DNA from: Promethearchaeota archaeon
GTDB lineage: Archaea; Asgardarchaeota; Lokiarchaeia; Sigynarchaeales; SOKP01
Direction: 5' to 3'
Length of the DNA: 14,155 nucleotides
Assembly (NCBI GenBank): GCA_030605085.1
Contig: JAUWBH010000162.1
Coordinates: 1-14,155 of the forward strand
The notes beneath the pieces are model-generated. The model searched no databases, was not told where the DNA came from, and saw nothing but the letters and a program-made list of their open reading frames with translations. Below are positions 1 through 8,115 of this stretch, in pieces; position 1 is the stretch's first letter, and each line of letters starts with the position of its first letter. The position numbers were made by a program, and so were the translations under genes.

Positions 1-621
1 GTAAACGACAGTGCTTTTTAGTCCGGTGTATTTTCCATAAATGCTGAAACTGTCCCCAATCTGGATCGCCAGCTCCCTCGTGGGTGAAACTACTAAAACC
101 CTTATTCGACGTTGTTTTTTGATGTTATTTACGACATTCGATCGGTTTTGATTGTCTGAGGGTTTACCCAATCGCTGCAGGATCGGAAGTGCATATGCTG
201 CAGTTTTACCCGTTCCAGTCTGGGCACACCCTAGCAAATCCTTCCCCTTCAAAACGATAGGAATTGCCCGAGCTTGAATTGGTGTTGGGTCCACATAGCC
301 AGCATCTCTTATTGCGCGTAAAATTTCTGGGTTTAGGTCGAGATCAGTAAAATTTATACCAATACCAACTTGATCGGACTGCAGTAACTCGTTTTCTTCT
401 GCGAACCGTTTTACTTCAAGAGCAGCGAGTCCTTTTTCTTGTTTTTGGATTGTGAAAGTAATGCGATCGCCGGTGACGATATGTACATCCTCGTGCGGTT
501 GCAGTGCAGTATGGTGTAAAAAAACATCTTCACCGTTCATATCGGATGTTATAAATCCAAATCCTTTCTTTTTATTATACCATTTGACCGTTCCGGTCAT
601 TCTATGTGTTTCTTTTAACAT
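1..621 (-). CDS. Cold-shock domain / DEAD-box RNA helicase fusion, N-terminal part
   Basis: ATP-dependent RNA helicase, cut by the left window edge; 207 residues are visible and the frame stays open to base 1. Residues 8-70 form a cold-shock (OB-fold) domain with RNP1 KGFGFIT (19-25) and RNP2 DVFLHH (32-37), which binds single-stranded RNA. The DEAD core follows: Q motif with PTPIQ at 112-116, Walker A AQTGTGKT at 133-140, and motif Ia PTRELA at 180-185. DEAD, SAT and the second RecA domain would lie outside the window. The ATG at 621 is used; the ATG at codon 8 (base 600) matches where cold-shock proteins usually begin and is an alternative. An AAGGAG at 655-660 is too far upstream to serve as its ribosome site. 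The segment is visibly richer in G+C than its surroundings, which may indicate acquisition from bacteria. A role in RNA unwinding or cold adaptation is inferred. Domain identities are secure; the fusion order is unusual. Confidence 0.93.
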   Translation of the reverse strand, partial: MLKETHRMTGTVKWYNKKKGFGFITSDMNGEDVFLHHTALQPHEDVHIVTGDRITFTIQKQEKGLAALEVKRFAEENELLQSDQVGIGINFTDLDLNPEILRAIRDAGYVDPTPIQARAIPIVLKGKDLLGCAQTGTGKTAAYALPILQRLGKPSDNQNRSNVVNNIKKQRRIRVLVVSPTRELAIQIGDSFSIYGKYTGLKSTVVY

Positions 622-1017
622 TTTTATTCACATTTTTCTTTCTGTTGTGGGTTTCTCCTTTACTTGCACTCACATAAATCATCCTGCTTTTATTTTGGAA
701 AAATATATGGGCGAGTTTCATCATTAAAATAATTAAATACCCCATCTCAGAAGAAGAAATCATAGTTGATGCAATTATTTAAAAAGCATCTTATTATTCG
801 ACGAATAAATCTTCAATCTTGAATATTTAGAAGTATAATTACCTAAAAAATAACCCATAACTTAGTAGAAAAGAGTTACATTGCCTATATACTTTCGGTA
901 TTTAAAAAATCTTTTATAACATAACTTTATATTGGCAATGGTCGTATCAGATTAGGCAGAAGCTAGAATTATAAAAAAAATTTATAAGTTTTAAAAAAAT
1001 AAGCGTATTTTACTAGC
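622..1017. other. Gene-free AT-rich spacer
   Basis: No convincing coding frame, tRNA or repeat is seen here. On the minus strand a TATA-like stretch (TATATTTT, about 700-708) could drive the helicase gene with a leader of roughly 60 nt. T-rich minus-strand tracts at 974-1008 could end transcription of the YwbE-family gene. Confidence 0.5.
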
Positions 1018-1221
1018 TTATTGTTTAGAGCTAATTATCTCTTTCACTCGTCCAATTTCACCGCTCCTCAACCGAACTTTAATCCCATAATGGTGATTAG
1101 GAGAGTTTGTAAGCACATCTTTGACTATGCCCTCGGTTAACTTACCAGATCGCTGGTCTTTCTTTAATACGATTAAAACTCGCATGCCTGATTTGATGTC
1201 TACTCGTTTTGTTCCTTTCAA
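1018..1221 (-). CDS. YwbE family protein (DUF2196)
   Basis: A 67-residue basic protein whose whole length matches the YwbE/DUF2196 family. The diagnostic core reads VLIVLKKDQRSGKLTEG (15-31), then IVKDVLTNSPNHHYGIKV (32-49) and RLRSGEIGRVKEI (50-62). It resembles a small SH3/KOW-like beta barrel, and its molecular function is not established; nucleic-acid binding is only a guess. The start is TTG at 1221: it gives the normal family length, a TGA lies four codons upstream, and the next ATG (codon 13) would cut into the conserved region. No Shine-Dalgarno site is visible. It lies 229 nt downstream of the Hdr operon on the same strand and probably has its own promoter. Confidence is high for family, low for role. 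Confidence 0.88.
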   Translation of the reverse strand: MKGTKRVDIKSGMRVLIVLKKDQRSGKLTEGIVKDVLTNSPNHHYGIKVRLRSGEIGRVKEIISSKQ

Positions 1222-1450
1222 TTTAATTACTCAAGTCACTTGTGGGTCTTGTTTAATACGATAATAGATTCGGTGTTATTACGTCCGATAATTGGAGCCT
1301 AAAGAGATTCCATAATAGTCTATTTGACAATAAACTAACTTATGAATAGTTAGAATCTATGAATGTTAATCAATTGCATACATTAATATCTACTCTTAAA
1401 AAAAATAAAAGAATTTAAGAAACAACTTCAAAATTCTATTTCAGACAAAC
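1222..1450. other. Spacer between the hdr operon and the YwbE-family gene
   Basis: AT-rich and without coding frames. The minus strand just past the last hdr gene carries T-rich tracts (about 1396-1413) of the kind that end archaeal transcription. The remaining stretch probably holds the YwbE-gene promoter. Confidence 0.35.
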
Positions 1451-3139
1451 TCATATTTCTCTACCTCCTAGTGCAAAAATCTCTGAAAGGATTTGTTCAT
1501 CTGTAAAATGCCTGATTACAATGGCTTGATTAGTACATGTTGCCCCACACACTCCACACCCTTTGCATAGAACTTCAATAATTTCTATTTCATCTGCCTC
1601 ATTTTTCTTTATAGCATGATATGGGCAAACTTTAATACAAATTTCACAGCCATTGCATAATTTTTTATTATATTCAGGTAAACTTGAGGTAGAACCTTCT
1701 ACTTCGATAGTTTCGTGAGATAATATCGTACTTGCCCTGGACGCTGCTGCATATCCTTGAGTTATTGCCTCTGTGATATCTACGGGCCATTTAGCAGTAC
1801 CGCCTATAAACACTCCATCGGTCGCAAAATCAATGGGACGCAACTTAACATGGGCCTCTAAAAAGAATTTATTCACTTCTAGTGGAACCTTTAGCATTTG
1901 AGCAAGTTCTTTGTTATCGTCGTTCGCAATTAGGGGTGTTGATAACACAAGAAGATCGTAGGGTATTATCATATCTTCTCCAATGTACTCGTTAAATATT
2001 TTAACTTGATTTTCTTCTACTACAGGCATCTTTTCTATATCGTATTTAATAAATAGTACTCCTCTCTCCCTTGTCTTTCTATAATAATCTTCATAACTGG
2101 TTCCGGGCGTGTACAAGTCTCTAAAAATTATTGTAATATTTGCTTCCGGATTTTTCTCTTTAATAACTAACGCATTCTTTAAAGCAGTAATGCAACATAC
2201 GCTCGAACAATATGGTCTTTCGTCGTTACGAGAGCCTACACATTGAATCATAGCGATATTTTTCGCATCTACTTCGTTATTTTTTAATCTAGATTCCAAT
2301 TCGAGCTGAGTAATTGTTTTTTTTCCGTCATATCCAAATAAATTAACCGGCTTAAAATTTGAAGACCCTACAGCAACTATAATTGCTCCCACATCTAAAT
2401 TTATAGTTGTACCGTTCTGATCAATTTCGATTTGGTAATTTCCAACAAATCCATCAATTTTTTTAACTTGAGAAGATGTATACACTTCCAGATTTTGAGC
2501 ATTTTTAACATTATATTTAATTTTTTCTACAAATTCAGATGCTTCCATATCGAACGGAAATAATCTATAAAGAAAATTTAACCTTCCACCCAATTTATCC
2601 TCTTTTTCAACTAAATGAGTTTTAAATCCTTGTCTACTTAAACTAAGAGCTGCACTCATTCCCGCAACGCCTCCACCAATTACTAAAGCGGAAGGGTTTA
2701 CGTGAATAATTATTTTGTCAAGAGGTTCGAGTTTTGAGGCTTTAGCAGCTCCCATTCGAATTAAATCTTTTGATTTTTCAAATGCTCCTTCTGGATCTTT
2801 CATGTGAACCCATGTACATTGATCTCTAATATTAACAAAGTTAAAAAGATATGGGTTTAACCCTGCTTCCGTTATACATTCACGGAATAACGGTTCGTGA
2901 GTTCTAGGCGTACAAGATGCCACAACGACCCTATTTAAATCGTGTTCCTCTACTGCTTTTTTAATACTGGCTAAACCATTTTCAGAACATGTATAAAGGT
3001 TATCTTCAGCATATACTACCTTAGGTAAGGTTTTGGCGTATTCAGCAAGCTCTTTACAGTCTATTACACCACCTATATTTGAACCGCAATGGCAAACAAA
3101 TATACCTACTCTAGGTTTTTGTTTTTCTTCTTCTGACAT
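1451..3139 (-). CDS. hdrA: Heterodisulfide reductase subunit A-like protein (long form: N-terminal Fe-S, FAD, C-terminal ferredoxin)
   Basis: Flavo-iron-sulfur electron-transfer subunit of a cytoplasmic Hdr complex; in the family FAD bifurcates electrons between ferredoxin and a disulfide-reducing branch. Residues 1-135 are the HdrA N-terminal domain: CHCG (C16, C18), YTCSENG (C51), CTPRTHEPLF (76-85) and the REQCSWVH-like segment at 105-112. The FAD Rossmann motif GGGVAG is at 155-160, and the QCVGSR...YCSSVCC segment typical of HdrA is present. The C-terminus carries two 4Fe-4S motifs: C495/498/501/505 and C525/528/531/535. The ferredoxin normally inserted in the FAD domain is absent, which explains 562 residues against about 650 for a full HdrA. 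The ATG follows the upstream gene by 7 nt, with a clear AGGAGG (3151-3156) inside that gene's end. It is the last gene of the operon. Family assignment is firm; the partner donating electrons is not in the window. Confidence 0.95.
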   Translation of the reverse strand: MSEEEKQKPRVGIFVCHCGSNIGGVIDCKELAEYAKTLPKVVYAEDNLYTCSENGLASIKKAVEEHDLNRVVVASCTPRTHEPLFRECITEAGLNPYLFNFVNIRDQCTWVHMKDPEGAFEKSKDLIRMGAAKASKLEPLDKIIIHVNPSALVIGGGVAGMSAALSLSRQGFKTHLVEKEDKLGGRLNFLYRLFPFDMEASEFVEKIKYNVKNAQNLEVYTSSQVKKIDGFVGNYQIEIDQNGTTINLDVGAIIVAVGSSNFKPVNLFGYDGKKTITQLELESRLKNNEVDAKNIAMIQCVGSRNDERPYCSSVCCITALKNALVIKEKNPEANITIIFRDLYTPGTSYEDYYRKTRERGVLFIKYDIEKMPVVEENQVKIFNEYIGEDMIIPYDLLVLSTPLIANDDNKELAQMLKVPLEVNKFFLEAHVKLRPIDFATDGVFIGGTAKWPVDITEAITQGYAAASRASTILSHETIEVEGSTSSLPEYNKKLCNGCEICIKVCPYHAIKKNEADEIEIIEVLCKGCGVCGATCTNQAIVIRHFTDEQILSEIFALGGREI

Positions 3140-3146
3140 TTTAATC

Positions 3147-4466
3147 TTAACCTCCTCTAATTACTTCTGACGCTCTTGCTGCAGCACCACTCGCTTCAGC
3201 TACAGAGCGAGGTATATCCATCGGCTCATGTACGCAACCACAAGTAAAAATACCTTCTCTGCTTGTTTCTATCGGGAAATAAGGTATTGTTTTAATGAAA
3301 TTATGCTCATTTAATTCAATATCTAAAAGATTTGCTAGTTCTTCAAGACCTAGTGGTGGAATGATACAAGTAGCTAAAACGGCTAAATCTACTTTTAATT
3401 GCTTTATTTCTAATGTATCTAAATCTTCGTAAACAATGATTGGATTTTCTTTTTCGTCGATTGTAATTTGCGCAACTTTACTTTTCATATATTTTATATT
3501 ATAATCTGCTGCGCCCCTTTTAAGAAACGATTGAAATCCTTTCCCACCAGCCCTCATATCTATGTAAAAGACATAAGATTCTAGCTTATTATTATGTTCG
3601 TACGCAATCATCGCTTCTTTTGTCGTGTACATGCAACAAATAGCAGAACAATACTTCCCTGCTCGATCCGTACGAGAACCAATGCATTGTAGATACGCAA
3701 TTTTATGTGGATGTTCACCATCAGAGAGTCTACTCACATGTCCACCTTGAGGCCCTGATGCGCTTAACATCCTTTCAAATTCTAAGGCAGATACTACATT
3801 TCTATATTTTTGATAACCATAATTTCTTAAAACTTCATTGTCAACATCTTCAATCAAATTATATCCTGTTGCGACAATAATAGAACCGATATTATCTAAC
3901 TTTATTACTTGATCTTCTTGTTCAAAATCAATCGCATCTCTTTCACAAGTCTTTTCACAAATTCTACAGGCATTTTTTGTGAACCACAAGCATTTTTCCT
4001 TATCGATTGTCATTATAGCAGGTACACCTTGGAGATAATACATGTAAATTGCCCTTCTTTTCCTTAGTTGGCGATCAAATTCGTCATCTACCCGCATTGG
4101 ACATTTCTCAACACATAACCCGCAGTTTATACACTCGCTTTCTTTTACATATCGAGCGCGTTTTAATATTTCTACTGAAAAATTACCGGCAGTTCCTTCT
4201 ACTTTTTGAACTTCTGAATAAGAGTAGAGGGTAATATTGGGATGTCTATAACATTCAAATAATTTTGGGGCAAGAATACAAATAGAACAATCGTTCGTGG
4301 GAAATGTTTTATCTAATTGAGCCATCCTGCCACCAATACATGGCTTTTTTTCAATCATATCTACATGAATGCCCATATCTGCTAAGTCTAAAGCTGACTG
4401 AATACCAGCTATACCCCCGCCAATTACAAGGGCGCTTTTGGAGATTTCTGTCAAATTTTTCACCAT
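3147..4466 (-). CDS. hdrA: Heterodisulfide reductase subunit A-like protein (short form: FAD plus inserted ferredoxin)
   Basis: Second HdrA paralogue of the operon, 439 residues. It starts directly at the FAD domain (VIGGGIAG, 14-21) and keeps the HdrA hallmark GGRMAQLDKTFPTNDCSICI (45-64) followed by LAPK (65-68). The inserted ferredoxin is intact: C112/115/118/122, then C159, C167, C170 and C174. QCIGSR (260-265) and YCSAICCM (272-279) are present, and the end matches the FAD-domain close (MDIPRSVAEASGAAARASEV). The N-terminal Fe-S domain and the C-terminal ferredoxin of full HdrA are missing. It therefore complements the adjacent 562-residue protein, and a heterodimer replacing the usual HdrA homodimer is a reasonable inference. 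QmoA-type proteins are the main alternative. The ATG at 4466 lies 47 nt after hdrB with no clear ribosome site. Confidence 0.93.
   Translation of the reverse strand: MVKNLTEISKSALVIGGGIAGIQSALDLADMGIHVDMIEKKPCIGGRMAQLDKTFPTNDCSICILAPKLFECYRHPNITLYSYSEVQKVEGTAGNFSVEILKRARYVKESECINCGLCVEKCPMRVDDEFDRQLRKRRAIYMYYLQGVPAIMTIDKEKCLWFTKNACRICEKTCERDAIDFEQEDQVIKLDNIGSIIVATGYNLIEDVDNEVLRNYGYQKYRNVVSALEFERMLSASGPQGGHVSRLSDGEHPHKIAYLQCIGSRTDRAGKYCSAICCMYTTKEAMIAYEHNNKLESYVFYIDMRAGGKGFQSFLKRGAADYNIKYMKSKVAQITIDEKENPIIVYEDLDTLEIKQLKVDLAVLATCIIPPLGLEELANLLDIELNEHNFIKTIPYFPIETSREGIFTCGCVHEPMDIPRSVAEASGAAARASEVIRGG
3151..3156 (-). promoter_or_regulatory. Shine-Dalgarno site for the 562-residue HdrA
   Basis: AGGAGG on the minus strand, 11 nt before the ATG at 3139. 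It encodes the RGG end of the preceding gene, so the two hdrA genes are probably translated in a coupled manner. It supports the chosen start. Confidence 0.7.
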
Positions 4467-4513
4467 TTTTATTTTTAATTTGTAAATTTTTTTTAACTTG
4501 ATTTAAATTAAAT

Positions 4514-5392
4514 TTATACCTTAAATTGAATACTATCAAAAAGCACTTGAGGCTTAATCCTGTGAAAATTAAATCCTAATTCTTTCGGTTTATAGCCAAA
4601 TGCTAACGCAACTAACTCTGAAAGATAGAATATAGGAATATTGTAATCGGTATTGTTCCTTTTATTGAGCTCTCTTTGATTAAATTCAAATTGTTGATAA
4701 CATGCTGGGCAAACTAATCCAATGCAATTCGCCTCAGATTCTTGAATAGCTTTTAATTTGTTATCTATCAATATAAGCGACAAGTCTTTATCTGCTTTCT
4801 CAACAGGATTTCCACAGCACTCCATTTTCAACTCGTAGTCTACTGATTCTGCGCCAATCGCTTTAATTATTTCGTCTATAGTCTCAGGCTCAAAAGGATC
4901 GTCCCAATTAATTATTTCTGAAGGTCTTAAATAGTGACAACCATAATGCACGGCAACTTTAAAAGTTTCTAAGGGCTTTACGACTTTTTCCTTTATTTTG
5001 TCAAGATTTTCGTATAGAACTTGAGCAAAATGTTTAACTTCGGTAGTACCATCGTAACTTTTTCCAACTTTTTTTAAAATCTGGTTTACTTCGCTTTTAA
5101 CTTCTGAGTCTTTCCTTATAATATAATTTACACCTTTTAGCGTTTCAACACATCCAGAGCAGAAAGAAATGATACCACCATTTTTATTGTTAGATAAACT
5201 TAAATTTCTCGCTCCTAATGCTAACCATGTTCTATGATCTATTAGCTCAATTCCTGTAGGATCCGGACAGCAACTAAATCCGTCTACATCGTTTAATTTA
5301 ATACCCAATCTTTCGAAAACCTTTCTCGCAGAAGCTTCTAAAAAGGGCAACCTTGCTGGAATTACGCAGCCTAAAAATATGTCGTAACTCAT
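4514..5392 (-). CDS. hdrB: Heterodisulfide reductase subunit B (CCG-domain, non-cubane Fe-S)
   Basis: Catalytic disulfide-reducing subunit of a soluble Hdr complex. It has two complete CCG motifs: C9 - C41/C42 - C78xxC81 and C152 - C192/C193 - C228xxC231. The spacings (31 and 35, then 39 and 34) fit the family pattern that binds the two unusual [4Fe-4S] clusters attacking CoM-S-S-CoB or a similar disulfide. Length 292 residues is normal. The start ATG overlaps the hdrC stop by four bases (ATGA at 5389-5392), indicating translational coupling. All ten cysteines are present, so a working enzyme is expected. Whether the substrate is CoM-S-S-CoB cannot be told, because no methanogenesis genes are in view; another thiol or disulfide carrier is possible. 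Confidence 0.95.
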   Translation of the reverse strand: MSYDIFLGCVIPARLPFLEASARKVFERLGIKLNDVDGFSCCPDPTGIELIDHRTWLALGARNLSLSNNKNGGIISFCSGCVETLKGVNYIIRKDSEVKSEVNQILKKVGKSYDGTTEVKHFAQVLYENLDKIKEKVVKPLETFKVAVHYGCHYLRPSEIINWDDPFEPETIDEIIKAIGAESVDYELKMECCGNPVEKADKDLSLILIDNKLKAIQESEANCIGLVCPACYQQFEFNQRELNKRNNTDYNIPIFYLSELVALAFGYKPKELGFNFHRIKPQVLFDSIQFKV

Positions 5393-5889
5393 TCTTTATC
5401 CCTCTTTGAAATATTTTCTTCAAATTTGGTTTCATTACAGATCAATTTGATTTCGTCAATTGGAGCAGTCTTCACTGTTGGAAGCCCTAACTTTTCGCGT
5501 CTCGAGAGTATTGCCTTAGAATAAGGAATCGCAACGCCGAGGTCCAAGACTGCCCGACCCTGCGCTATAAACGCTTCAGGAACTTCCGTTTCTTCAAAAC
5601 ACCTATTCTTAATAAGCGTAAATATTTCAGTTAATTCCACTTTTTGAGGGCATAATTCCACACATTTTTGGCACGTAGAGCATAACCAGGAATTTGGATC
5701 TTGCTGTTCGATTAATTTATTCTTGAGTCCTAAGATTGCTAGTTCAATAATCTTTCTTGGATTATATTTACCACCAGTTACTAGAGCAACAGGACAACCA
5801 CCAGAACAAGTTGAGCATTGATAACAATAACTTAAAGAAGCATTATACTTAATAACTTCGTTCCTAAATTCAAAGTTTATGACACTCAT
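5389..5889 (-). CDS. hdrC: Heterodisulfide reductase subunit C (double 4Fe-4S)
   Basis: Small iron-sulfur subunit that carries electrons from HdrA to HdrB. It has two classical ferredoxin motifs: C22/C25/C28/C32 (CYQCSTCSGGCP) and C70/C73/C76/C80 (CSTCQKCVELCP). At 166 residues it is the usual size, and it is cytoplasmic with no membrane anchor, unlike the HdrE/HdrD system. It is the first gene of the four-gene operon; its end overlaps hdrB by four bases. The ATG at 5889 has no clear Shine-Dalgarno sequence upstream. A TATA-like element lies about 50 nt upstream. Confidence 0.94.
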   Translation of the reverse strand: MSVINFEFRNEVIKYNASLSYCYQCSTCSGGCPVALVTGGKYNPRKIIELAILGLKNKLIEQQDPNSWLCSTCQKCVELCPQKVELTEIFTLIKNRCFEETEVPEAFIAQGRAVLDLGVAIPYSKAILSRREKLGLPTVKTAPIDEIKLICNETKFEENISKRDKE

Positions 5890-5937
5890 GTTAATCGTTT
5901 TTATATCCTACTCTATTGTTTAGTTTAATTGTATAAG

Positions 5938-5950
5938 TTTTATAAATTTT
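5938..5950 (-). promoter_or_regulatory. Possible TATA box of the hdr operon
   Basis: On the minus strand this reads AAATTTATAAAAC-like sequence (core TTTATAAA). A start site about 25 nt downstream would fall near 5915, giving a leader of about 25 nt to the hdrC ATG at 5889. The whole spacer is AT-rich, so the exact element is uncertain. Confidence 0.35.
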
Positions 5951-6112
5951 TTATAATATTCTCAAAAATAAATAATAAAGATTTGTTATAATTTATCACC
6001 AACGTATTTAATATTTCGAATTTCGTACAAATTTTTTCCTAAATTTATAAAAATTCGATATCTGTTTGTTTTGATTAATTTCACCTTAAAATCACGAACA
6101 GTTGAGATAATA

Positions 6113-6673
6113 TTATCTAAAGTCCTTTCTTTTAAAATCGTCCTTAATCTTTTTTAAATCAGCCTTCAGTTTTTCCAAAAGACTTTCTCGTATTTCAATA
6201 TCTTCCTTTAATTTGTTTGCATCAATTTTTCTTAGATCTAACTCTTTTTCTTGCCCTTCTAAAGCTTCCTTAATTCTCTGCGATTCTCTGATTCTTATCT
6301 CCCTAAGATTTCTATAAACGGGCATAACCCAATTAGAAATATTTGTTAAATGTTTTTGAAAAATGACCGCTTCGTCAAATTTCATTCTTTCTGCTTTTTC
6401 ATGTTCTCCCTTACTCTCGTATAGTTTTTTCGTCATTTTAAAATGCTCTTTTGCGTTTTCGAATGCCTGGGTAGCTTTTTCAATAGTATCGTAAAAAACT
6501 AAACCCGTGTGAAAATTATAATCGTAATTATACAAGTGCTCGATATTGTAGTTAAAATTGTGTTTAACAAAAAAATACACCAATTCTTCTAGAATATTTA
6601 TGGTACTGTTTAATTTTCTTTCAAGCTGAAAAATTTTGGCCTCTAAATTTCGAACTTTTTCTTCCATTGACAC
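6113..6673 (-). CDS. Hypothetical coiled-coil protein
   Basis: 186-residue soluble helical protein that I do not recognise. Residues 3-35 form a heptad-rich coiled coil (EEKVRNLEAKIFQLERKL). A central aromatic and Asn-rich loop (residues 38-58, with HLYNYDYNFH) leads to helices at about 62-100 that resemble a TPR-like helix pair (AFENAKEHFKMTKKLYESKGEHEKAERM). Residues 118-184 form a long charged coiled coil. No cysteines, signal peptide or membrane segment are seen. The start is GTG at 6673, because GAGGTG (6681-6686) lies 7 nt upstream; the ATG two codons later would be 13 nt away. It is divergent from the sulfatase, with a 158-nt shared promoter region. An oligomerising scaffold role is only a guess. 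Confidence 0.72.
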   Translation of the reverse strand: MSMEEKVRNLEAKIFQLERKLNSTINILEELVYFFVKHNFNYNIEHLYNYDYNFHTGLVFYDTIEKATQAFENAKEHFKMTKKLYESKGEHEKAERMKFDEAVIFQKHLTNISNWVMPVYRNLREIRIRESQRIKEALEGQEKELDLRKIDANKLKEDIEIRESLLEKLKADLKKIKDDFKRKDFR

Positions 6674-6680
6674 AAGTACT

Positions 6681-6686
6681 CACCTC
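6681..6686 (-). promoter_or_regulatory. Shine-Dalgarno site choosing a GTG start
   Basis: GAGGTG on the minus strand, 7 nt before the GTG at 6673. It favours GTG over the ATG at 6667. Confidence 0.6.
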
Positions 6687-6798
6687 AATCAATTGGATAA
6701 GTTATCACTAATAATTTTAAAAAATTTTGCATTGGTTCATTTTATTGTAATCATTGAATCTTAAAAATTGTTTGCTCTTAATAAAAAATTACTATGAG

Positions 6799-6808
6799 TC
6801 TATATAGA
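6799..6808 (+). promoter_or_regulatory. TATA-like box of the sulfatase gene
   Basis: TCTATATAGA centred near 6804. Transcription starting about 25 nt downstream would begin at or next to the ATG at 6832, implying a nearly leaderless mRNA. This supports 6832 rather than the internal ATG at 6916. Confidence 0.45.
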
Positions 6809-6831
6809 AGTATTTATTAAATAATAAAAAA

Positions 6832-8115
6832 ATGATTCAGAGAGCGAATGAGTGGAATAATCTTGGAATCGGCCCTAAAATAAATCTTTTTCTACGAAAG
6901 TATGTTAATAAAATTATGAATCAAAAACCTAACATCGCCTTTTTATTAAATGACCATCAGGCTTTTTACGGTCATGGAGAAATGGTTGGTGGTCCAAAAA
7001 TTCATCTACCTAATTTTGAAAGACTTTCTAATGAAGGCATAGAATTTACTCGAGCATATACTTGTTGTCCTTTATGTGCTCCAGCAAGGCGTAGCATGCT
7101 CACTGGTTTGTATCCTCATACTCATGGGGAGCTTTCTAATATTTCTTTTAATCCCTTTGTGAACGAAACGTATTTAGATAAACTTGCCGAAGCAGGATAT
7201 AAGAATTATTATTTTGGAAAATGGCATGCGGGTCCTGGAACGGCCTATGACCATCATTGTGAGGGATTTAGTTATCCCGATTACAATAATCCCTATACAA
7301 AACCAGAATATAAAGAATATCTACAAAAAAACAATTTACCTCATTTCCAAGTACGGATACATCGAAGTTTTCTTGATCCAAATACTAAACTCGGGAAAAA
7401 GCTTAAATTAAAAATAGATGGGGGAGAGCTTCATACCCTTGATAGGGCTGCATGTAATGAACATGTAGTTGGTATTATGACTACTCCAAAAGAAACGCAC
7501 GAAGCTTTTTTCTTAGCGCACTTGGCTTGTGAAAAGTTAAGAAAAATTGCAAAATCAGGGAATGAGGAACCTTTTCATTTACGAGTAGATTTCTGGGGCC
7601 CTCATCAACCTTATTATGCCACTCAAGAATTTTTAGATATGTATCCAACAGAACGCATTTCTGAACTTCCAAGTTTTAAAGACGATTTAAAAAATAAGAC
7701 TAGACTTTACAAATCTGAACATAGCTATCCTTTATATAAATATGGAAAAATTATTTATCCGAATCCATTACCTTGGTCTGAATGGCAAAAAATATTAGCC
7801 TTAAATTATGCTCAACAAACTTTAATCGATGAAGCTGCGGGACTTATTCTTGATACCCTTGATGAGCTTGGATTTTCTAAGAACACTTTAATTATTTGGG
7901 CAGCCGATCACGGAGACGCAGTTGGATGTCATGGAGGTCATTTTGATAAAGATGCTTACATGCCAGAAGAAATGATGAGAATTCCTATGGTGCTAAAATT
8001 CCCTGGTTTAGTTCCCGCAAGTCAAAAATCCGAAAAACTTGTTAGCAATATGGATTTACCTCCTACTTTTTTGGATGCAGCGGGTATTTCGTTTTCTAAT
8101 GCCATTCATGGATAA
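6832..8115 (+). CDS. Type I sulfatase, truncated by an in-frame TAA
   Basis: Hydrolase of sulfate esters (alkaline-phosphatase superfamily). The formylglycine signature CAPARRSMLTG starts at C82 (C-x-P-x-R), the residue that must be oxidised by a sulfatase-maturating enzyme, which is not in the window. The N-terminal KPNIAFLLNDH segment (32-42) supplies a metal-binding Asp. The second metal and active-site block AADHGDAVGCHGGHFDK lies near residue 360. No signal peptide is present, so the enzyme would be cytoplasmic. The ATG at 6832 is supported by the TATA box; the ATG at 6916 is where sulfatases commonly begin. At 8113 a TAA interrupts the frame within the HG-x-SILP motif, where a Lys or Arg is expected, and the same frame continues with the rest of the enzyme. 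The full product would be 544 residues. All catalytic residues precede the stop, but the C-terminal domain is lost. Substrate unknown. Confidence 0.88.
   Translation: MIQRANEWNNLGIGPKINLFLRKYVNKIMNQKPNIAFLLNDHQAFYGHGEMVGGPKIHLPNFERLSNEGIEFTRAYTCCPLCAPARRSMLTGLYPHTHGELSNISFNPFVNETYLDKLAEAGYKNYYFGKWHAGPGTAYDHHCEGFSYPDYNNPYTKPEYKEYLQKNNLPHFQVRIHRSFLDPNTKLGKKLKLKIDGGELHTLDRAACNEHVVGIMTTPKETHEAFFLAHLACEKLRKIAKSGNEEPFHLRVDFWGPHQPYYATQEFLDMYPTERISELPSFKDDLKNKTRLYKSEHSYPLYKYGKIIYPNPLPWSEWQKILALNYAQQTLIDEAAGLILDTLDELGFSKNTLIIWAADHGDAVGCHGGHFDKDAYMPEEMMRIPMVLKFPGLVPASQKSEKLVSNMDLPPTFLDAAGISFSNAIHG

Noticed and set aside
452..727. 91-codon plus-strand frame
   Set aside because: It runs antisense to the cold-shock/DEAD-box gene and its tail is low-complexity; no family features.
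4049..4539. Short frames on both strands over the 5' end of the 439-aa hdrA
   Set aside because: Shadows of hdrA; the hdrA frame has the FAD and Fe-S motifs.
7184..7672. Plus and minus frames inside the sulfatase
   Set aside because: Overlap the sulfatase catalytic region and carry no motif of their own.
8113..8115. Pyrrolysine or selenocysteine recoding at the sulfatase stop
   Set aside because: The codon is TAA, not TAG or TGA, and the expected residue is Lys or Arg.
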